A program made the position numbers and the translations under genes. 64,000 nucleotides of DNA from DATAUD01 sp036501665 (GTDB lineage Bacteria > Verrucomicrobiota > Verrucomicrobiia > Limisphaerales > Palsa-1400): the NCBI GenBank assembly GCA_036501665.1, contig DASXZW010000096.1, positions 1-64,000 of the forward strand, given 5' to 3'. Numbering within the stretch: the first letter of the stretch is position 1; every line of letters begins with the position of its first letter. The notes beneath the pieces were generated by a model. It made no database searches. It was given only the letters and a program-made list of their open reading frames with translations, and was not told the DNA's origin. Shown piece after piece: positions 31,715 to 40,616 of the stretch.

Positions 31715-33370
31715 CTAATTTAGTGTATCCGAATGAACGATTTCCATTAAACGATGGTTGTCGCTGTAATCCACCGGAATTCCAACAATCACCGGGCCTT
31801 CCATTTCAAGAGCCTGTCGCAAAATCGGGGCAATTTGATCTGCCGTTTGCGCCCTTAGACCTCTGGCTCCAAATGCTTCGGCGAATTTCACGAGATCCAA
31901 CGGCCCGAAATCGACGCCGGATGCGCGGCCAAATTTAGCAATCGCCTGAAATTTCACCATGTCATAGTGACCATCGATCCAAACGAGGTGGACAAGGTTA
32001 CATTTGAGCCGGACGGCGGTTTCAAGTTCGCAGGCGGAGAAGAGAAATCCGCCGTCACCGGATATGGAAATCACCTTTTCGCGCGGACGCACAAGGCTGG
32101 CGGCAATCGCCCAAGGCAAGCCCACGCCCAAGGTTTGTTGGCCGTTGCTGATCAATACTTGACGCGCGCGAAAACTGTATAAATAACGGGCGAGCCAAAT
32201 GTGAAATGAACCCATATCCAAGCATAATGTCACATCGTTGCCGACGAGTTTCTGAATCTCATGCACCAGACGCATCGGGTGAATAGGCGTTTGGTTCATT
32301 GTGGCCGCTTGCTCCGCAAATCTCGTCCTCTCGAGGGCTATCTCTTTTAAAAGATTTGCGTCCGCTGAAGGAGCGTTTCTTTTTGCTTGCGCCAATAACG
32401 ATTGAGCCGTGGCAGCGATGTCTCCAATTAACTCAATCTGAGGCCGATAGTCCCTATCAATATCAGGTGATTTAACATCGATGTGTATCAGGTGGCGCTG
32501 CCGCCCCTTGTTCCAAAGAGCCGGCTCGTATTCCACTGGATTGTATCCAACAGAAACGATGACATCGCCGGAGTCCAAAAGTTTATCGGCAGATTGATTA
32601 TGAAATAGACCGATGCGACCGCCAAAATAGTCAAACAGTTCATGTGGCACGACGCCAGCGCCTTGGTATGTGCAGACCACGGGCATCTTTGTCTTGTTCA
32701 ATAGAGCGCGGATAGCTTCCGCCGCGCGAGGTTGGCTGGCGAGCAATCCAAGGAGCAAGACAGGCCGTTCGGCGGAGTTAATGAGTTTCGCAGCTTCTGC
32801 CGTCGCGGTGACATCTGCGGGGCCGAGAAGTTCCGGCGTAACGGGCGTCAATATTCCGCCATTTGCAGCGCCCGCCATAATGTCCTGTGGGGCGCTAATA
32901 AAAGCCGCGCCAGGACGGCCGGACTCGGCGATCCGAAAGGCGTTGGCGATGACCTCGGAAACCGCGCTAGAAGTGTCGATCTCGGCGCTGTATTTAGTTA
33001 TCGGCCTAAACATGCTCACTGTATCCATACTTTGATGGACTTGCTTGAGTTGATTGGCCAGTGGCACGGCTCCGCCAATTGCAACGATGGGATCTCCTTC
33101 GGAATTTGCCGTTGCCAAACCGGTCACGAGGTTCGAGCAACCAGGACCCGAGGTAACGATAGCCACTCCAGCCTTCCCTGTGAGGCGACCGATGCCCCCC
33201 GCGATAAATGCGGCGTTTTGTTCGTGACGACAAACGACCGTTTTGATTTTAGAATCCACTAGCGCATCAAATACCGAGTCGATTTTTGCTCCCGGAACTC
33301 CGAAAACGTACTCAACTCCCTGTGCCTCCAAACTGTTGACCAATAATTTAGCGCCTGTCTCTGTGTTCAT
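31715..33370 (-). CDS. alsS: catabolic acetolactate synthase (left copy)
   Basis: 551 residues from ATG 33370, preceded by AAAGGAAA. TPP enzyme: VFGVPGAKIDSVFDAL, catalytic Glu in VCRHEQNAAF, TSGPGCSN, and the TPP motif SGDGGFLFSACELETAVRL. The ending VDYSDNHRLME and the absence of the FAD-linked anabolic IlvB features fit the catabolic AlsS/BudB type. It joins two pyruvates to acetolactate with loss of CO2. The Asn of WNDSTYDMV in Bacillus AlsS is Ile here (WIDGHYDMV). It overlaps alsD as ATGA and ends the left operon. Confidence 0.94.
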   Translation of the reverse strand: MNTETGAKLLVNSLEAQGVEYVFGVPGAKIDSVFDALVDSKIKTVVCRHEQNAAFIAGGIGRLTGKAGVAIVTSGPGCSNLVTGLATANSEGDPIVAIGGAVPLANQLKQVHQSMDTVSMFRPITKYSAEIDTSSAVSEVIANAFRIAESGRPGAAFISAPQDIMAGAANGGILTPVTPELLGPADVTATAEAAKLINSAERPVLLLGLLASQPRAAEAIRALLNKTKMPVVCTYQGAGVVPHELFDYFGGRIGLFHNQSADKLLDSGDVIVSVGYNPVEYEPALWNKGRQRHLIHIDVKSPDIDRDYRPQIELIGDIAATAQSLLAQAKRNAPSADANLLKEIALERTRFAEQAATMNQTPIHPMRLVHEIQKLVGNDVTLCLDMGSFHIWLARYLYSFRARQVLISNGQQTLGVGLPWAIAASLVRPREKVISISGDGGFLFSACELETAVRLKCNLVHLVWIDGHYDMVKFQAIAKFGRASGVDFGPLDLVKFAEAFGARGLRAQTADQIAPILRQALEMEGPVIVGIPVDYSDNHRLMEIVHSDTLN

Positions 33371-34200
33371 GATTTTCCTTTCTCTGCTTTCGCAAGGGCT
33401 TCCGCCGGGTCGCGGCGAAGGTTTGCTTTCAAAAAATCCGTTGTTTCGGGCAACGCGATGCGAAGATTGTCCTCGTCCTGTATTTTGAGGCTGAGGTTTT
33501 GCCCGCTGCATTCCAACAGATGTCCGCCGTGCTTACGATCATCGGATATGAAATGGAAGTGATAGCCGGGAACGTTCAAAGTTCGGGCATAGTCGGGAGT
33601 CCAAAATCCAACGAGTGTTCCGCGTAAATTGACGAACTCAAATTCCGGTTGGATTTTTGCCGCTTCGACCAAAGGAACGCCTTCCTGCGCTTTGCGCATG
33701 GCCCGCGTGCGCACATGGTCAAATTGACCATCCACTCGAAGCGAAAAAAATAAATTGTCCGAGCGTCGCAGCTTATCGAATCTGGAGATCAACGCCCCAA
33801 GATCGTCACAACTTAATAAAGTGGCCGCGGCGTTCCCTACAAAATGCGTCATCACGGCAAACGGTGAAAGGACTGCATCTTTGCATTCGTTTACGGAGCC
33901 ATCACCGCGCACTTGAAAGAATCGTCCATCAAGGGCGACCATTTCACCGTCGAGGTTTTCAAATGTGCCCAAGCCGAAGTCTCCATGCTGCCGCAGCATA
34001 CCGACTCGCACGGCTCCTTCATAAATTCCTTCCACCAGAGCGGTGGCAGTCGAGATTTGATAAAGAGTGTGGTGTGAAATCTGCAAATATTCGGCGAGCG
34101 CTCGATTTAGAATATGCTGCGGAGGCTCCTGGGTTCGTTCCGAATGCAGCATGAGAGCATCCCAAAGCCCGCTCGGTATTTTGGCGTGGATTTGTGGCAT
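33367..34200 (-). CDS. alsD: acetolactate decarboxylase with N-terminal RHH-like domain (left copy)
   Basis: 277 residues from ATG 34200. From about residue 46 it is a full alpha-acetolactate decarboxylase: LYQISTATALVEGIYEGAV, HGDFGLGTFENLDGEMVALDG (Glu), FFSLRVDG (Arg), and the Zn ligands in GYHFHFISDDRKHGGHLLEC. The first 45 residues (KIPSGLWDALMLHSERT...HILNRALAEYLQ) have the strand-helix-helix pattern of ribbon-helix-helix DNA-binding domains. Ordinary family members lack this part. It converts acetolactate to acetoin with loss of CO2. The domain may allow autoregulation or dimerisation. Confidence 0.92.
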   Translation of the reverse strand: MPQIHAKIPSGLWDALMLHSERTQEPPQHILNRALAEYLQISHHTLYQISTATALVEGIYEGAVRVGMLRQHGDFGLGTFENLDGEMVALDGRFFQVRGDGSVNECKDAVLSPFAVMTHFVGNAAATLLSCDDLGALISRFDKLRRSDNLFFSLRVDGQFDHVRTRAMRKAQEGVPLVEAAKIQPEFEFVNLRGTLVGFWTPDYARTLNVPGYHFHFISDDRKHGGHLLECSGQNLSLKIQDEDNLRIALPETTDFLKANLRRDPAEALAKAEKGKS

Positions 34201-34217
34201 AGGAGTTAGGTCTCGGT

Positions 34218-36092
34218 TTAGAATGCGAAGCAATCGCAGCCCAGACCCCAAAAACTGGCAAATTGGTTTCGTGCGCTTTCGGATGAGGCAAGAATTTGAT
34301 GCCATGCGTGAGAACAGCCTTGCGTGTGGCAATCCGCGCTGTGTTTATGTTCAAACGGAATTCCGGCCCGCGCCATCTTGCGGACATCCAGTGGAGCGCC
34401 ATAACCACCAAAGACCTTCACTGGCGACCACTCTGGCAGCACCGGAAGCGGTGGCGGGGCGTGGGAAGCGAATTCATCTGTCGCATACACAACCTTTCCG
34501 CTCACGACAGTGAGGACTGATTCGATGCTTTTGATGGCCTCGTCAGGCACCGAGATATAATCTTCAGTCAAAGCGGCAAAATCCGCCAGTTGACCCACAG
34601 CCAAGGCGCCCTTTTTCCCGGCCTCACTCGAAAACCAACTACTACCCTGGGTATAGAGGCGCAGCGCTTCTTCCCGGCTTAGCCGGTTCTTTTCCGGGTA
34701 CATCGTAACGCCGCCTACGGTCTTGCCAGTAACCATCCAATAGAGTGACACCCAAGGGTTGTAGCTGGCGACGCGTGTGGCGTCGGTTCCCGCCCCAACC
34801 GGGATGCCAAGCTCCAACATCCTCCGGACGGGCGGCGTTCTCTCGGCAGCCTTTTTGCCGTAACGGTCCATGAAGTATTCACCCTGATAGGCCATGCGAT
34901 GTTGGATCGCGATGCCTCCACCGAGAGCCTTGATGCGATCAAGGTTGTGATCAGAGACGGTTTCGCAGTGATCGAAAAACCAATTCAACCCCTTGAAGGG
35001 GGTGTCGCGATTAACTTCTTCGAAAACATTTAAAAAACGGGTGATGCTTTCATCGTAAGTGGCATGCAAGCGGAACGGCCATTTGTTGGCGGCCAGAAGA
35101 GATACCACTTCTTTCAATTCGCTTTCGAGGGATGCCGGAAGGTCGGGGCGCGGCTCGAGGAAGTCTTCAAAATCCGCCGCCGAAAATACCAGCATTTCGC
35201 CCGCTCCATTGCAGCGGAAGAAATCATCTCCTTTGCCCGGCCCCGTCATTTTGATCCAGCGGGTGAAATCCTCCTTCTCTTGCTTCGGCTTTTGCGTAAA
35301 AAGGTTGTAAGCAATTCGCAGCGTCATCTCGCCGCGCTTGTGCAATTCCTGGATGATCGCGTAATCCTCCGGGTAATTTTGAAATCCGCCGCCGGCGTCA
35401 ATAATGCTCGTCAGGCCCAGACGGTTAAGTTCGCGCATGAAATGGCGCGTCGAATTCATCTGGTGTTCCGGCGGCAACTTCGGTCCTTTGGCAAGGGTGG
35501 CATAGAGAATGGTGGCGTTGGGACGGGCGACGAGAAGACCTGTGGGATTGCCTTGATGATCGCGCTGAATTTCGCCGCCGGGCGGATTTGGCGAGTCTTT
35601 TGTGTAGCCGCAGGCGCGGAGCGCGGCCTTATTCAACAGCGCACGGCAGTAGAGGTGCAAAATGAACACGGGCGTTTCCGGCGCGGCGGCGTTGATTTCC
35701 TCTAAAGTTGGCATTCGGCGTTCCGCAAATTGAAATTCCATCCAACCGCCAACGACTCGCACCCATTGGCCGAGAGGAGTTCGCTGTGCCTGTTCTTTCA
35801 ACATGCGCAACGCGTCGGCCAGCGATGGCACGCCGTCCCAGCGCAACTCCATGTTATAATTCAGCCCGCCGCGAATGACATGCAGGTGTGAATCGTTCAG
35901 TCCCGGAATGACCCTGCGACCTTTGAGATCAATTACTTTGGTGTCAGGCCCAGGCTGATACTCTTCAGCGTCATCGATGCCGATAATCCGTCCATCCTTG
36001 ACGGCAAGATTGCTGGCTTCCGGGCGTTTTGGGTCAAGGGTGGTAATGCGGCCGTTGTGAAGAATCAAATCGGGATTTGTGTCATTGCTCAT
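34218..36092 (-). CDS. YtcJ-like amidohydrolase
   Basis: About 624 residues from ATG 36092. Amidohydrolase superfamily: LHNGRITTLDPKRPEASNLAVKDGRI, the metal motif SHLHV, then GLTSIIDAGGG, HATYDESITRFL, and the Asp ligand in VGAGTDATRVASYNPW. The tail carries Cys/His-rich CHTQGCSH and ends WGLGCDCFAF, which could bind a metal or cofactor. No signal peptide was seen from this start. Substrate unknown; relatives hydrolyse amides or formamides. Sixth of eight genes in the left operon, 17 bp before alsD. Confidence 0.9.
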   Translation of the reverse strand: MSNDTNPDLILHNGRITTLDPKRPEASNLAVKDGRIIGIDDAEEYQPGPDTKVIDLKGRRVIPGLNDSHLHVIRGGLNYNMELRWDGVPSLADALRMLKEQAQRTPLGQWVRVVGGWMEFQFAERRMPTLEEINAAAPETPVFILHLYCRALLNKAALRACGYTKDSPNPPGGEIQRDHQGNPTGLLVARPNATILYATLAKGPKLPPEHQMNSTRHFMRELNRLGLTSIIDAGGGFQNYPEDYAIIQELHKRGEMTLRIAYNLFTQKPKQEKEDFTRWIKMTGPGKGDDFFRCNGAGEMLVFSAADFEDFLEPRPDLPASLESELKEVVSLLAANKWPFRLHATYDESITRFLNVFEEVNRDTPFKGLNWFFDHCETVSDHNLDRIKALGGGIAIQHRMAYQGEYFMDRYGKKAAERTPPVRRMLELGIPVGAGTDATRVASYNPWVSLYWMVTGKTVGGVTMYPEKNRLSREEALRLYTQGSSWFSSEAGKKGALAVGQLADFAALTEDYISVPDEAIKSIESVLTVVSGKVVYATDEFASHAPPPLPVLPEWSPVKVFGGYGAPLDVRKMARAGIPFEHKHSADCHTQGCSHAWHQILASSESARNQFASFWGLGCDCFAF

Positions 36093-36106
36093 ATTGGGAC
36101 GCTTTC

Positions 36107-36661
36107 TTATTTCGAGTTTAACCAACGATGGAGGGCGCGGGTGATGACTGGCATGACTAGCCAGGTTAAGAGCGCCACGACAAAGGCGTTGAAGACAATG
36201 TTGTTTAAGACGAAATTCCAATCCTTGATCGCCTTGCCGAGAGTCAGGCTCAAAAACATGATCACTGGCACGACTCCCAGATAAGTGGCGACGGCCATCT
36301 TCCAGACCGGAGGATTAGGCGTCGTGGAACTTCGAAACCACGCTTCGAGGCCGTGAAGTTCGCGATAGTCCGGCTCGCCTTCCGTTAGCGGCGCGACTCG
36401 TTCCTTCCACGCTTGAAAAAGGGGAGAAGAATAGAATGAATCCCGCTCGCCCTGATTAGCAAAAGTTCTCAAGATGCCATATTCGCGCAGGCTTGATTCC
36501 GGGGGCGGGACAAGCATTCCAGCTCCACGCATTCCAGCATGAACAAAGGAAGTTCTAAAAAACTCGCGAAGAGCCGTTTGAAACTCCTCTTCGCAGCCCG
36601 GTTTGATTCGACGGATGATCGCGACATGCACGGGACAATTTGTAGAGTCGTCAGCGCTCAT
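36107..36661 (-). CDS. ABM-domain (antibiotic biosynthesis monooxygenase-like) membrane protein
   Basis: 184 residues. The N-terminal 110 residues carry an ABM dimeric alpha-beta barrel: VHVAIIRRIKPGCEEEFQTALREFF, GMLVPPPESSLREYGILRTF, FYSSPLFQAWKERVAPL. Two C-terminal membrane helices follow (MAVATYLGVVPVIMFLSLTL and IVFNAFVVALLTWLVMPVI). This ABM-2TM fusion is a known arrangement of unknown function, perhaps a membrane-tethered quinol or radical oxygenase. The gene is 4 bp from its upstream neighbour. Confidence 0.87.
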   Translation of the reverse strand: MSADDSTNCPVHVAIIRRIKPGCEEEFQTALREFFRTSFVHAGMRGAGMLVPPPESSLREYGILRTFANQGERDSFYSSPLFQAWKERVAPLTEGEPDYRELHGLEAWFRSSTTPNPPVWKMAVATYLGVVPVIMFLSLTLGKAIKDWNFVLNNIVFNAFVVALLTWLVMPVITRALHRWLNSK

Positions 36662-36665
36662 GGGC

Positions 36666-38063
36666 CTAAAAGATAAAGGTCGCAGTGGTGGAAACGTAAT
36701 TGACGTCGCGGCCTCCTGCTTCACGGATGTAGTCGCCGCTAAGAAAATGGACAAAGGACGCCTGGAGACTGAAATGTCGCTGAATTTGCCAATTGAAATT
36801 CACGTCGAGCGCTGTCCCCACATAACTTGACTCTGTATGCAGGGCCGGAATCGATATGAATCCCGGGACGGCGTAAACAGCATCGTTTCGGGAATAGCGC
36901 CAAAACCAGTCCGCGCCGCCGTCGAGCGACACTTTTTTCGTCAACTGAACCGACGCATTCGGGTGTAAGTCGATAATATTTTCAGGCCGGATCAGGCTGG
37001 CGTCATTGAAATAACCGGATTTGAAATAGAGCGCGTCGAAGGTTTCCTGGCGGCCATCATTGGAGTTGTTGTTGCCGCTGGTGACATCCGCTTTCAGACC
37101 CAATCTCGGCTGCCCGATTGTTTGCCAAGTATAGCCGGAATCAAGACTGGCGGTCCAAGCGTGAATTGAATCATTTGCAAAACTGCCCAGTTGAATGATT
37201 TCCTCAGTGTCAAAATCCCAGTTATGCCATTTTCCGAACTGCCGCGTCCCCAACGAATGCCTGTGCTCGTCACCCGTTCCAGACGCGTAGGCTCCGTTTT
37301 TGCGATGGATGCCGAAGTAATAGAGGTCTGCCCCGAAGGCGTGAGGCGCATCAAACCAATGGGTCGCGTAAAGTCCCCAGAAAGTTGTCGTATGATCTTC
37401 GCCATCCAGATGGCCGGAATCTTTGGCGGGCTGAGTTAGAAACGCCGTTGCCTCCCACTCCGGTCGGGAATAAAACATTTCAAATCCATCAAAGCGGAAT
37501 GGGATATTCACTGGCTCTCGTAGGGCAACAAGGCGTCCCGCTCCGTAGCTCATGCCGAAGCGTCCCGCGCGCAAAGTAAGTCGCTCGTCGTCTGTCAAGT
37601 AAGGGATTACATCGACGAACGCAAATTGAAGATCAATAGGGTCCTGTTGTACGGGAGGTGGCGTCTCGGTTTCTCCGAGCATCTCGCCGGAAACGCCTTC
37701 GACAAAGAAGCGCACTCGTTTGCCAAGGTGGAAATCCGTTAGCAGAGTTGCTTGCTGCAATAAGTAGGAGTCCGACCCTGCCCCGATGCCAAAGTTGCGG
37801 GCTTCCGTGCTTTCGAAGCGCTCTCGAAGCTCTCCGCCGAAGGTCAAATACCAGGAAGGATCATCCTGACGTAATTGGATATATTTGACGCTTCCAAATA
37901 TGTCGAGGCGGTTCGTCGTGTAGCCAAGTGAAGAATAGTCCTCTTCATTCCGCAACAAGTCGTAAGCGGCCGGAGGAGATGGCATTTCTCCGGTTGTCAT
38001 ATCTTGAGCCACAAGAGAGAACGCCGGCGCGAGCAATAATAAGATGAGGCTGGCATGACGCAT
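36666..38063 (-). CDS. alginate-export-family outer-membrane porin
   Basis: 465 residues. Signal peptide (LILLLLAPAFSLVAQ) then a beta-barrel of the alginate export family: YLTFGGELRERFESTEARNFG, LLQQATLLTDFHLGKRVRFFVEG, LTLRAGRFGMSYGAGRLV and FRFDGFEMFYS. It ends with an aromatic C-terminal strand (TATFIF), the outer-membrane insertion signal. Known members are anion-selective porins used for polysaccharide export or small-acid uptake. Fourth gene of the left operon. It parallels the outer-membrane genes that open the right operon. Confidence 0.9.
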   Translation of the reverse strand: MRHASLILLLLAPAFSLVAQDMTTGEMPSPPAAYDLLRNEEDYSSLGYTTNRLDIFGSVKYIQLRQDDPSWYLTFGGELRERFESTEARNFGIGAGSDSYLLQQATLLTDFHLGKRVRFFVEGVSGEMLGETETPPPVQQDPIDLQFAFVDVIPYLTDDERLTLRAGRFGMSYGAGRLVALREPVNIPFRFDGFEMFYSRPEWEATAFLTQPAKDSGHLDGEDHTTTFWGLYATHWFDAPHAFGADLYYFGIHRKNGAYASGTGDEHRHSLGTRQFGKWHNWDFDTEEIIQLGSFANDSIHAWTASLDSGYTWQTIGQPRLGLKADVTSGNNNSNDGRQETFDALYFKSGYFNDASLIRPENIIDLHPNASVQLTKKVSLDGGADWFWRYSRNDAVYAVPGFISIPALHTESSYVGTALDVNFNWQIQRHFSLQASFVHFLSGDYIREAGGRDVNYVSTTATFIF

Positions 38064-38066
38064 CGA

Positions 38067-38789
38067 TCATTTGGCGGCCGCGTAGGGCGCCGCGCTGCGC
38101 TTCGCTAGTTTGGCAGCTTCGGACTCGATGCCTTCGCCGACTTGTTTGACAGCGCTGTCGAAGAAGGCAGGGCCGGCCTGGATCACAAAGCTCTCAATGC
38201 TGAAATCAGGTGAGAGCCCTTGAGATTGGAAACGCTTTTCGGTGTCGTAGGCGGACAACATTTCCTCGACGAAGGCGCGATCTCCGAGGCCGACCTCAAT
38301 CGTGTTGTTGCCTTCATCGCGAATGACGGGAGCCCAAGCGACGTGCGAGGCTTTGAGGCGAACGGCTTCGCGCGCCGCGATGCGCCCGGCGAGGCGCAAG
38401 GCATCCAACGACAAGTCTCTCTCGTCGCCGAGGCCGATGATCATGAAGCGCTTGGCGGGAATCGTGCCCTCGGAGGGGGTGAAGAGGAAGGTTTCGCCAC
38501 GTTCGCCGATGAATTCGCCGCGATTGCGGAGCGCGGAGACGAGGCCATTGAGCTTTTCATTAGTTTCCTTGGCGGCGCCTTGATAGGTGTCGCCATCGGA
38601 CTTGTGCTTGAAGAGGCAGATGATTTGCAGATCAGCCGGTTCCATGAAAGGACCATCCATTTTGATGGAGAGCGTGATGCCAAGCGGATGCGTGTCGAAT
38701 ACGTTTTCCTTTGGAGACGAATCGGCGGCAAATGCGCCAAGGCTGTTCAGCCAAAGCGCAATGATGAGAAGCAACATTCCTTTTTTCAT
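38067..38789 (-). CDS. secreted stand-alone M17 aminopeptidase N-terminal domain
   Basis: 240 residues with a signal peptide (LLLIIALWLNSLGAFAA). The body matches the Peptidase_M17 N-terminal macro-like domain: HPLGITLSIKMDGP, GETFLFTPSEGTIPAKRFMIIGLGDERDLSLDALRLAGRIAAREA in outline. The C-terminal catalytic half with its metal ligands is absent, so it cannot be a leucyl aminopeptidase. It may bind a ligand or nucleic acid in the periplasm. It is 3 bp from the porin gene and 22 bp from the isochorismatase-like gene. Confidence 0.85.
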   Translation of the reverse strand: MKKGMLLLIIALWLNSLGAFAADSSPKENVFDTHPLGITLSIKMDGPFMEPADLQIICLFKHKSDGDTYQGAAKETNEKLNGLVSALRNRGEFIGERGETFLFTPSEGTIPAKRFMIIGLGDERDLSLDALRLAGRIAAREAVRLKASHVAWAPVIRDEGNNTIEVGLGDRAFVEEMLSAYDTEKRFQSQGLSPDFSIESFVIQAGPAFFDSAVKQVGEGIESEAAKLAKRSAAPYAAAK

Positions 38790-38811
38790 AGAGATATTAG
38801 GATTGGCTGTC

Positions 38812-39486
38812 TCAGTGGGATTTTTTCGGGACGACCTGGGGGACTTTGGCTGATTGCGGGGCGTGATGCACCATAGTGTAGGCGTATTCGACTCCAATGC
38901 CGTAGGCGCCTGCCTGTTGTTTGAGCAAGCCCATAAGATTGTTGTAGTGCTCTTTCTTCGCCCAATCGCGCTGCCATTCGAGGAGGGCAGGGATGGTTGT
39001 CAAACGCACGGCTCCCGCCTGCACCATGCGGGAAAGCGCGGCTTCCTGCGCGGCTCGAGAAGTGGCGCCGCAGCAGTCTTCGACGACGTAAATGTTGTAG
39101 CCAGCGCCGAGCATCTCGACGGTGGGCCACGTGACACAGACTTCAGTCCAGAGGCCGGTCATAATGATGTTTTTGCGGCCGGTGGCTTCAATGGCCTTTC
39201 GGAAACCTGGATCGTCCCAGGAATTCATCGAAGTGCGCTCGACGACCGGCTGGCCGGGAAAAATATCCAGCAGTTGCGGCCAAACATAGCCGCTGAAGGA
39301 TTCGGTCTCGACGGCGGTGAGAACGGCTGGGACACCGAATTCCTTGGCGACCTTGGCCAGGAGCGTGACGTTGTTGATCAGGGTAGCGCGGTCCGCATTG
39401 GCAACGCCAAAAAGCATTTGCGGCTGATGGTCAATGAAGACGATGGCAGAATCCTGGGGAGTATAGAGTTTGTTATATTGATTCAT
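38812..39486 (-). CDS. YcaC-like isochorismatase-family cysteine hydrolase
   Basis: 224 residues. Isochorismatase fold: Asp in AIVFIDHQPQMLFGV, cis-peptide and nucleophile region MTGLWTEVCVTWPT with the Cys, and VVEDCCGATSRAAQEAALSRM. YcaC relatives are octameric hydrolases of unknown substrate, often in stress-linked operons with alpha/beta hydrolases, as here. The C-terminal 40 residues (YGIGVEYAYTMVHH) extend past the usual core. Second gene of the left operon. Confidence 0.9.
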   Translation of the reverse strand: MNQYNKLYTPQDSAIVFIDHQPQMLFGVANADRATLINNVTLLAKVAKEFGVPAVLTAVETESFSGYVWPQLLDIFPGQPVVERTSMNSWDDPGFRKAIEATGRKNIIMTGLWTEVCVTWPTVEMLGAGYNIYVVEDCCGATSRAAQEAALSRMVQAGAVRLTTIPALLEWQRDWAKKEHYNNLMGLLKQQAGAYGIGVEYAYTMVHHAPQSAKVPQVVPKKSH

Positions 39487-39533
39487 GTTATCTTTCTTAA
39501 TTTGAGTTTATTTTCGATAGAGTTTGCCAATCT

Positions 39534-40358
39534 TTAGGATTGAATGAATTTAAGGAGATCTGAGTTGATGGTCTCCGCCTCGGTGGTGGGCATGCCGTGA
39601 GGAAAACCTTTGTAAGTTTTCAAAATGGCGTTTTTGAGCAGCTTGGCGGATAGCGGGCCGGAATCGGCATAGGGCACGATCTGATCGTCATCGCCGTGCA
39701 TTACGAGAACTGGCACAGCGATTTTTTTCAAGTCCTCGGTGAAGTCAGTTTGCGAAAAAGCAACGATGCCATCGTAATGCGCCTTGGCGCCGCCCATCAT
39801 GCCTTGCCGCCACCAATTCCAGATGACGCCCTGAGCGGGCTTTGCGCCGGTCCTGTTATATCCGTAAAATGGACCAGCCGGCACATCATAGTAGAATTGC
39901 GCCCGCTTTGTTGCAACCTGTGCCTGGAAATTGTCAAATACTTCCTTGGGCAAGCCGCCGGAATTGGCCGCCGTCTTCACCATCAAAGGCGGAACCGCCG
40001 CTATGAGGACTGCCTTTGCCACCCGGCTTGCGCCATGCCGCGCTATGTAACGCACCACTTCGCCTCCGCCAGTTGAATGTCCGACATGCACCGCTCCTTT
40101 AAGATCCAGATGTGCGGTCAGTGCGGCGAGGTCGTCAGCGTAATGATCCATGTCATGTCCAACGTCGGTCTGGGTGGAACGGCCGTGGCCACGCCTGTCA
40201 TGAGCAACTACGCGATAGCCCTTATTCAGGAAAAACATCATTTGCGCATCCCAATCGTCCGCCGAAAGCGGCCAGCCATGACTGAAAACAATGGGTTGCC
40301 CTTTACCCCAATCCTTGAAAAAAATTTGTGTGCCGTCTTTTGTTGTGATCGTGCTCAT
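39534..40358 (-). CDS. alpha/beta hydrolase (arylesterase / non-haem chloroperoxidase type)
   Basis: 274 residues. IVFSHGWPLSADDWDAQM (oxyanion), nucleophile elbow VGHSTGGGEVVRY, acid in VMHGDDDQIVPY, and His in FPHGMPTTEAETI complete the Ser-Asp-His triad. The AHDRRGHGRS segment is typical of the esterase/perhydrolase group. First gene of the left operon, about 260 bp after the ECF sigma gene, so the promoter for the eight-gene run probably lies just before it. Confidence 0.93.
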   Translation of the reverse strand: MSTITTKDGTQIFFKDWGKGQPIVFSHGWPLSADDWDAQMMFFLNKGYRVVAHDRRGHGRSTQTDVGHDMDHYADDLAALTAHLDLKGAVHVGHSTGGGEVVRYIARHGASRVAKAVLIAAVPPLMVKTAANSGGLPKEVFDNFQAQVATKRAQFYYDVPAGPFYGYNRTGAKPAQGVIWNWWRQGMMGGAKAHYDGIVAFSQTDFTEDLKKIAVPVLVMHGDDDQIVPYADSGPLSAKLLKNAILKTYKGFPHGMPTTEAETINSDLLKFIQS

Positions 40359-40436
40359 AGGTTTGCTACATTTGCGTCTAAGTCCTGAAGTGGGTTTTCA
40401 ATCAGAGAAATCTTCCAATTGCCCCGTGAAATCGCC

Positions 40437-40446
40437 GAGACGTCTC
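40437..40446. promoter_or_regulatory. perfect palindrome upstream of the left operon
   Basis: GAGACGTCTC is a perfect 10-bp palindrome about 80 bp before the hydrolase start codon, next to TTGACA on the minus strand (just upstream of it). It could be an operator for the RHH-AlsD domain or another regulator. The rest of 40359-40616 shows no gene. Confidence 0.3.
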
Positions 40447-40616
40447 TGTCAACAGTACCACGAACGCCCAAAACCCCTGCGCTTCTCTTCGCTACAGAAC
40501 TCGAAAATTGAATGCTCGATTCGCTCGTCATTGTGCGCGTCGGCGCTCATCGAGAGCGAGACACACACAGAGAAGCGAGATTCAGAGCCGAAAAGTTCCA
40601 AAAAAGAATCCGACGA

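Noticed and set aside
35064..35705. 213-codon plus-strand frame opposite the amidohydrolase
   Set aside because: Arg-rich shadow frame opposite conserved amidohydrolase sequence.
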